64,000 nt of DNA from the NCBI GenBank assembly GCA_017882455.1, contig JADGPL010000017.1, positions 1-64,000 of the forward strand. The letters are read 5' to 3'. Position 1 is the stretch's first letter, and every line of letters starts with the position of its first letter. Source of the DNA: Solirubrobacteraceae bacterium. Its GTDB lineage: Bacteria; Actinomycetota; Thermoleophilia; Solirubrobacterales; Solirubrobacteraceae. The position numbers and the translations under genes are program-made. Below are positions 59,106 through 64,000 of this stretch, one piece after another. Below the pieces are notes generated by a model, which was not told where the DNA came from, did no database searches, and saw only the letters and a program-made list of their open reading frames with translations.

Positions 59106-60761
59106 ATGGCTGAGGACCCGACGCTCGCGCGAGCCCCCACGCGGCCCGAAGGCGTGCCCCCGGTGCTCGACGAGGCGCACATCGGGGACATCCGCGGTGC
59201 GCTCGGCACGATTGCGATGCACGACAGCGGCGAGCGGCACGGTTGGCGCTCGCGGGCGATGGCGCTGCTGGCGATCATGGGTCCCGGCCTGATCGTGATG
59301 GTCGGCGACAACGACGCCGGCGGCGTCTCCACCTACGCCCAGGCCGGCCAGAACTACGGCACGAGCCTGCTCTGGGTCCTGCTCCTCCTGATCCCCGTGC
59401 TGATCGTCAACCAGGAGATGGTGATCAGGCTCGGCGCCGTCACCGGAGTGGGTCATGCGCGCCTGATCAACGAGCGCTTCGGCCGCTTCTGGGGGTGGTT
59501 CTCGGTGGGCGACCTGTTCATCCTCAACTTCCTCACGATCGTCACCGAGTTCATCGGCGTGAGCCTCGCGCTCAGCTACTTCGGGGTCAGCAGGTACGTG
59601 GCTGTCCCGATCGCGGCGGCGGCGCTCGTGGCGATCACCTCGACGGGCAGCTTCCGCAGCTGGGAGCGCTTCATGTACGTGTTCGTCGTTGCCAACTTCC
59701 TGGTCATTCCCCTGCTCTTGCAGGCCCACCCGAAATTCTCGGACATCGTCCAGCACACCTTCTCGCCCGGCATCAAGGGCGGAGCCAGCTCGACAGCTGT
59801 GCTGCTGATCATCGCGATCGTGGGGACGACGGTCGCGCCCTGGCAGCTGTTCTTTCAGCAGTCGAACATCATCGACAAGCGGATAACGCCGCGGTGGATC
59901 AACTATGAGCGCCTGGACACCGTGATCGGGGCCTTCGTCGTGGTGGTGGGAGCCGGTGCGCTGATGGCGGTCACGGCCTTCGCGTTCGGTGGCACAGCTG
60001 ACTTCAGGCATTTCTCCGATGCGGGCACCGTGGCCAACGAGCTGGATCACAACCTCGGCTCGCTCGCCGGGGCCTTCTTCGCGATCGTGCTGCTCAACGC
60101 CTCGATGATCGGTGCGGCGGCCGTGACTCTCGCCACCTCCTATGCCTTCGGCGATGTGTTCGGAGCCAAGCATTCGCTCAACCGCGGTCCGCTGGACGCC
60201 AAGGCTTTCTACGCGAGCTTCACGTTGATGGTGATCGCGGCGGCCGGGATCGTCCTGATCCCGCGTGCGCCGCTCGGCCTGATCACGACCTCGGTGCAGG
60301 CGCTCGCGGGCGTGCTGCTCCCCAGCGCGACCGTGTTCCTGCTACTGCTCTGCAACGACCGCGAGGTGCTGGGTCCGTGGTCGAATCCAACCTGGCTCAA
60401 CGCCATAGCGAGCGTGATCATCGGGATCCTGGTCGAGCTGTCGCTGATCCTGATGGCGAGCACGATGTTTCCGAAGATCGACGTCACCAAGCTGTTCGGC
60501 TACCTCTCGCTTGCCCTGGCAGCGGCTCTGGTTGCCATGGGGGTCTACGTGCTGCGCAACCGGACGCAGGCGCCGAGCGAGCAGGAGGACATTCGCAAGA
60601 TGCCTCGCGAGCAGCGCAACGCGTGGACGATGCCCCCGCTGGCGCTGCTCGAGCGCCCGGCGTGGTCGCCGGGTCGCAAGGCGGCGATGCTCATGCTGCG
60701 CGGGTATCTCGTGCTCGCGGTGCTCCTGCTGATCGTCAAGACGGTCCAGATAGGACACTGA
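59106..60761 (+). CDS. NRAMP-superfamily divalent metal transporter, Mg-type (NRMT-like)
   Basis: 551 residues from the ATG at 59106 (GGAGG at 59092-59096). About 11 TM helices in the LeuT fold. The metal site differs from Mn/Fe NRAMPs. TM1 reads VGDNDAGG (about residues 65-72) instead of DPGN. TM6 reads TVAPWQLFFQQSN (about 240-253) where NRAMPs have MPH, so the soft-metal-selecting Met is Ala. This pattern is that of the NRAMP-related Mg2+ transporters. The upstream MgtE-N/CBS gene and leader RNA support magnesium (inference). Confidence 0.85.
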   Translation: MAEDPTLARAPTRPEGVPPVLDEAHIGDIRGALGTIAMHDSGERHGWRSRAMALLAIMGPGLIVMVGDNDAGGVSTYAQAGQNYGTSLLWVLLLLIPVLIVNQEMVIRLGAVTGVGHARLINERFGRFWGWFSVGDLFILNFLTIVTEFIGVSLALSYFGVSRYVAVPIAAAALVAITSTGSFRSWERFMYVFVVANFLVIPLLLQAHPKFSDIVQHTFSPGIKGGASSTAVLLIIAIVGTTVAPWQLFFQQSNIIDKRITPRWINYERLDTVIGAFVVVVGAGALMAVTAFAFGGTADFRHFSDAGTVANELDHNLGSLAGAFFAIVLLNASMIGAAAVTLATSYAFGDVFGAKHSLNRGPLDAKAFYASFTLMVIAAAGIVLIPRAPLGLITTSVQALAGVLLPSATVFLLLLCNDREVLGPWSNPTWLNAIASVIIGILVELSLILMASTMFPKIDVTKLFGYLSLALAAALVAMGVYVLRNRTQAPSEQEDIRKMPREQRNAWTMPPLALLERPAWSPGRKAAMLMLRGYLVLAVLLLIVKTVQIGH

Positions 60762-60833
60762 GGGCTCGCGAGCGCGAGGCTGCCCTCCATCCGAGCGCTC
60801 GTCCCGCGCGCCACGCATGCGTAGGCGCTGTCT

Positions 60834-61688
60834 ATGTTTGACGTGGTGTTGCCCTTCTGGATATCCATCGCGGTGCTCTCCGTCAGCCAGGGTCTCGCGG
60901 TGGCCCTTGCCGGCACGCTGAGAATCCAACGGCTCACGCCGCTGGCCGGCCGCCTGTGGGCGCTGATCCCGCCACTGTCGGTCCTCGCGTTCGTATTCGT
61001 CGCGCGTGCCGCCGAAGCCGCGAGCGCACAGGGGCTCACCTACCTCGCCCTCATCGCGGTCCCCCTGCTCGCTGCGCTGGACCTCGGATGGCTGGCACGC
61101 GGCGCGCGTCCCCTCCGAGCGACCTTGGTCCTACTGCTGTTCGCCCTCGCGTGGGCCGACCGCGGGGGCCTTGTGGGCGAGGCGGCGGCCCTGCTCCTCA
61201 CCGGACTCAGCTGCGTGGCGCTCGGCACTCTGCTCGCGGCGGTCACGCCCGCGCGCTGGCTCGCTGGAGGCATCGTCGCGATGGCGCTCGCCGATACCGC
61301 GCTGGTGGTCTCCGATCTGCTGCAGCGACCAAACAACTCACTGAACGCGGCCCATCCCGCCGCGGGCCTGCCGCGGCTTCAGAGCGCCGTGTTCGGCTCG
61401 GCCGTCATGGGCTACGGGGACCTGTTCATAGCCGGCGTGCTGGGTGGGCTGCTGGCGGCCCGGCTCGGGCGCTCCGCACAACTGCGCGCAGCGGGCCTGA
61501 CGGTTCTGCTGGCGCTGTGCTTCGACCTCCTGTTCTTCCTCGTCAACGAGCTGCCGGCGACCGTTCCGGTCGCGCTCACGCTCGTGCTCGTGGCGCTCAG
61601 GCGCCGGCGGCTATCCGCTCTTCGGCCTCGCGCCCCGGAACAGCCAGTGGCCGCGGCTCCTGGGAGAGGAGCTCCGCTCGTGAGGTGA
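60834..61688 (+). CDS. Nine-TM protein with GxGD motif, presenilin/SPP-like candidate
   Basis: 284 residues, about nine TM helices and a basic C-terminal tail. TM6 holds Asp154 (MALADTALVVSD) and TM7 holds Gly193-Tyr-Gly-Asp196 (AVMGYGDLFIAG). At the start of TM9 a LPATVP segment (about 240-245) sits where intramembrane aspartyl proteases have PAL. Nine TMs with Asp in TM6, GxGD in TM7 and a Pro motif at TM9 is the presenilin/signal-peptide-peptidase arrangement. The canonical YD of TM6 is AD here and the PAL is imperfect, so the assignment is tentative. The last 92 bases overlap rmuC on the other strand. Confidence 0.6.
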   Translation: MFDVVLPFWISIAVLSVSQGLAVALAGTLRIQRLTPLAGRLWALIPPLSVLAFVFVARAAEAASAQGLTYLALIAVPLLAALDLGWLARGARPLRATLVLLLFALAWADRGGLVGEAAALLLTGLSCVALGTLLAAVTPARWLAGGIVAMALADTALVVSDLLQRPNNSLNAAHPAAGLPRLQSAVFGSAVMGYGDLFIAGVLGGLLAARLGRSAQLRAAGLTVLLALCFDLLFFLVNELPATVPVALTLVLVALRRRRLSALRPRAPEQPVAAAPGRGAPLVR

Positions 61689-62817
61689 TCGCTCGCGCGG
61701 TGATCTCGACCGCGCTCGGCGCCAGCACCTCCTTGTCCGAGGCCGCCCCCGCCTGCTCGATCCGCCGCACCTGGGGGATGACGCGGTGGTCGAATGACCC
61801 GACCGCCTCGTTGTAGGCGGTGATGGCGGAGTCCAGCTGGCGCCCGACCTTGGCGAACGGCTCTACGAATCGGCCGAGACGCCGATGCAGCTCACGTGCC
61901 GAGTCGGCGATGTCGCGTGCCGACTGGGCGATCAGCTCCTGGCGCCAGCCGTAGTGCACCGCCCACAGCAGACCGATCAGCGTGGTGGGCGTAGCCATCA
62001 GGACCTGCTGCTGAACCCCGTATTCGATCAGGGCCGGGTCCTGGGCCAGCGCGGCCTGGTAGATGCCGTCGGATGGGACGAACATCACCACGAACTCCGG
62101 CGTGGAGTCGAACTGGCGCTGGTAGCCCTTGGAGGCGAGTTTGGCGATGTGCTCGCGCGTCTGGCGGGCGTGGCGCGCGGCGTGCAGCTCGCGCTCATCC
62201 TCCGCCGAGGCCTCGATCGCCGAGAGGTAGGCGTCGAGAGGCACCTTGGAGTCGACGACGACCAGCTTGCCGCCGGGCAGGCGCACGAGCATGTCCGGGC
62301 GCAGCACGCCTTCGCCGGTATCGATGGTGCTCTGCTCGACGAAGTCGCAATGGGAGACCATCCCCGCCATCTCGACCACGTTGCGCAGCTGGATCTCGCC
62401 CCACGCGCCGCGTGTGCTCGGCCGCTTGAGCGCCGAGACGAGGTTGCCGGCCTCCTGGCGCAAGGTGCCGACGCCGTCGCCGAGCTGGCGCACCATCTGG
62501 GCGAGCTCGCCCTGGGCCTGGCGACGCTCGCGCTCGAGGCGCCCGATCTCGCTCTCCATCCGACCGAGCTTCTCGGCGACCGGGCCCACGATCCCCTTGA
62601 TCTCCTCGGCGCGGCGCGCCATCTCGCCGCTCGCACGCTCCTCCTCGGCCCGGCGTGCCTCGGCGACACGCTGCGCGAGGCTCTCCCCGGTCTGGGCCAG
62701 CACGTCCACCGAGATCGCCTTGAGCTCGTCGCGCATGCGATCGCGGCTGCGACGCGTCAGCGCCGCGGCACAGACCGCGCCGAGCAGTACGCCTACGATC
62801 AGCAACAGGATGCTCAT
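61597..62817 (-). CDS. rmuC: DNA recombination protein RmuC
   Basis: 406 residues. N-terminal TM (ILLLIVGVLLGAVCAAALT), a long coiled coil at about 25-125, then the RmuC nuclease-like core: RGAWGEIQLRNVVEMAGM, LRPDMLVRLPGGKLVVVDSK and VPLDAYLSAIEA, GYQRQFDSTPEFVVMFVPSD and TPTTLIGLLWAVHYGWRQE. The core belongs to the PD-(D/E)XK-like fold. Implicated in limiting recombination between inverted repeats in E. coli. Here a 32-bp perfect palindrome lies 26 bases upstream of its start. Confidence 0.93.
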   Translation of the reverse strand: MSILLLIVGVLLGAVCAAALTRRSRDRMRDELKAISVDVLAQTGESLAQRVAEARRAEEERASGEMARRAEEIKGIVGPVAEKLGRMESEIGRLERERRQAQGELAQMVRQLGDGVGTLRQEAGNLVSALKRPSTRGAWGEIQLRNVVEMAGMVSHCDFVEQSTIDTGEGVLRPDMLVRLPGGKLVVVDSKVPLDAYLSAIEASAEDERELHAARHARQTREHIAKLASKGYQRQFDSTPEFVVMFVPSDGIYQAALAQDPALIEYGVQQQVLMATPTTLIGLLWAVHYGWRQELIAQSARDIADSARELHRRLGRFVEPFAKVGRQLDSAITAYNEAVGSFDHRVIPQVRRIEQAGAASDKEVLAPSAVEITARAITSRAELLSQEPRPLAVPGREAEERIAAGA

Positions 62818-62842
62818 GCTCCATCAAACGGTGACATCCGCA

Positions 62843-62874
62843 TCGGACGGGAGCGCTCGAGCGCTCCCGTCCGA
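62843..62874. repeat. 32-bp perfect palindrome upstream of rmuC
   Basis: Arms of 16 bp with no spacer, beginning TCGGACGGGAGC and centred on CTCGAG. It can form a cruciform or a long mRNA hairpin in the rmuC leader. No T-run follows on either strand. Confidence 0.85.
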
Positions 62875-62990
62875 CAAGGGGGCGGCGGCTCCGCACTCCC
62901 TCTCTCAGGGCCTCGCAGGGCGCCGCGCCCGGACCCGCACGAGCCCGGCAAACGGAGCATCGGGGAGGCGCCGACCACCCCCGATGCTGC

Positions 62991-63019
62991 TTGACATCTA
63001 GACATTCTGCCGGTATCTT
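62991..63019 (+). promoter_or_regulatory. Promoter of the GDSL hydrolase gene
   Basis: TTGACA at 62991-62996, a 17-base spacer and TATCTT at 63014-63019. A leader of about 145 bases follows to 63172; it is G/A-rich with several short inverted repeats but no recognised riboswitch. Confidence 0.65.
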
Positions 63020-63171
63020 GCCGGCAACGCTCGCCGGATTCTCTGGGATACGTGCGGGCTGCCATACAGAGGGATGCAGTTTTAGTGAGGGAAACATCCA
63101 TGAGATGGGGCTGCGCCATTGGGGGGGTTCTCTCTGCTGGCGGTCCCGCCGGCAACTAGGAGGATGAGAGA

Positions 63172-64000
63172 ATGCAAGCCATGAATGGCTATGGTGCTTC
63201 AGGCACCCGGCGCTCTGCGCGTCTGGTCGGATGCTTGATCGCACTGGTGGTGCTCTCGGCGATGACCGTGCCGTCGATCGCCAGCGCCAAAGAAACGCAG
63301 AAGGTGAGCTACATCGGGCTCGGGGACTCGCTGGCGTTCGGCTACTCCCAGCAGCTCTTCAACGAATACGAAAAACTCGGCGAGCCCGCGAGCGCATTCG
63401 AAAACGGGTACGTCAACGACTACTTCGCCAAAGTCAACAAAGGCGGAAAAGTCAAGCTCGACAACCTCGGTTGTCCGGGTGAGACGACCGAGTCGCTCAT
63501 CGGCACCAAACTGGTGGGTGCGCTGAACGCGGCCCTGGCAGGGAAAATCCCTGAGCCCGTCACCGGTGAAGCGCCATGCGCGTACCACTATGGCGCGGGG
63601 CTTCCGCTCCACCACGAATACGGTGGAACGAAATCGCAGCTCGAAAGCGCGCTCGAAACGATCGCCGCCGAGAAAGCCGCCGGCAAGCCAGTCAAGATGA
63701 TCTCGCTGAACATCGGCGCCAACGATCAGCTTCACGCGATCGCGAAAATCAAAGCCGAAGTCACGGCGCAGATCACAGCCAAAGTGACGGCGATCGCCAA
63801 AACGGAGTCTGAAGAAGCGATCACCAAAAAACTCGAAAAACTCGCTGCCGAACACGTGACCGCGATCGTCACGGGCATCGCCAACAAAGAGGTTGAAGAA
63901 AAAGTCGCGCAGATCGCCCACGAAGAGGTCGTGGAAAAGATCGGCAAAGGCGAACTCCCGTACGAAGAACCGGCTGACAAAGAAGCCGGCGAACTGTTCG
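63172..64000 (+). CDS. Secreted SGNH/GDSL hydrolase (C-terminus beyond window)
   Basis: 276 residues visible, frame open to the window end. AGGAGG at 63158-63163 supports the ATG at 63172. Signal peptide (LVGCLIALVVLSAMTVPSIA, cleavage after ASA). Block I IGLGDSLAFGYSQ carries the nucleophile Ser; block III NIGANDQ lies near residue 185. A Lys/Glu/Ala-rich, probably helical insert follows from about residue 190. Expected to be an extracellular lipase or esterase. Lys and Glu are mostly written AAA and GAA, unlike the AAG/GAG habit of neighbouring genes. Confidence 0.82.
   Translation, partial: MQAMNGYGASGTRRSARLVGCLIALVVLSAMTVPSIASAKETQKVSYIGLGDSLAFGYSQQLFNEYEKLGEPASAFENGYVNDYFAKVNKGGKVKLDNLGCPGETTESLIGTKLVGALNAALAGKIPEPVTGEAPCAYHYGAGLPLHHEYGGTKSQLESALETIAAEKAAGKPVKMISLNIGANDQLHAIAKIKAEVTAQITAKVTAIAKTESEEAITKKLEKLAAEHVTAIVTGIANKEVEEKVAQIAHEEVVEKIGKGELPYEEPADKEAGELF

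Noticed and set aside
1..64000. Insertion sequences, integrases, phage genes, CRISPR arrays, rRNA
   Set aside because: Looked for transposase or integrase motifs, direct-repeat arrays and conserved RNA segments; none found. The two similar modules are old duplicates or separate acquisitions without visible mobility genes.

Overview
The window is high-GC, densely packed DNA with GTG/TTG starts, stop-start overlaps (ATGA, GTGA, TGATG) and many convergent genes only a few bases apart. The gene content points to an actinobacterium, most likely of the Thermoleophilia/Solirubrobacterales type: PadR-controlled exporters, YtpB-type terpene synthases (DUF2600), a ccmE/ccmF cytochrome c set, FbpABC, CysTWA, and NRAMP-like and MgtE-N proteins. 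The taxonomic call is inference. No insertion sequence, prophage, CRISPR array, rRNA or tRNA was seen.

Layout. (1) 1-4.9 kb: a TetR gene (cut by the window edge) divergent from an SDR-SDR-VOC-TPP enzyme operon, with a recognisable promoter and operator. (2) 5.2-13.4 kb: module A, running PadR, degenerate ABC ATPase, canonical ABC ATPase, two-lobe FtsX permease, YtpB-type terpene synthase, three small winged-helix proteins and a coiled-coil protein. (3) 13.8-20.5 kb: an FAD oxidoreductase, an XRE repressor with twin operators, a benzoylformate-decarboxylase-like TPP enzyme, and a D-lactate-dehydrogenase-type FAD/Fe-S protein. (4) 20.5-29.7 kb: module B, a second copy of module A in the same order on the minus strand, with an added cis-prenyltransferase, two secreted proteins downstream, and a winged-helix/coiled-coil pair transcribed divergently. 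(5) 29.7-41.3 kb: two polysaccharide deacetylases around an orphan ZnuA-like lipoprotein plus Fur gene, then FbpABC iron uptake, an Rrf2 regulator and the sulfate transporter SBP-CysT-CysW-CysA. (6) 41.6-50.6 kb: acyl-CoA dehydrogenase, a secreted protein, CcmE-CcmF-CcmI-like, SecG, and a transglycosylase/LytM-like protein. (7) 50.7-56.4 kb: a MacAB-type exporter bracketed by two paralogous cysteine-motif lipoproteins. (8) 56.6-64 kb: ROK kinase, MgtE-N/CBS protein, a structured leader, an NRAMP-like magnesium-type transporter, a nine-TM GxGD protein resembling presenilin, RmuC, and the start of a GDSL hydrolase.

The most notable system is the duplicated module of regions 2 and 4. A PadR sensor is translationally coupled to a hetero-ATPase FtsX-type ABC exporter and to a large-terpene (class IB) synthase. 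One copy also carries its own prenyl-chain elongating enzyme. In both copies the first ATPase lacks the Walker A lysine, the signature serine and the H-loop histidine. This looks like a dedicated system for making and exporting, or positioning, a long-chain terpenoid lipid, present in two diverged versions about 16 kb apart.
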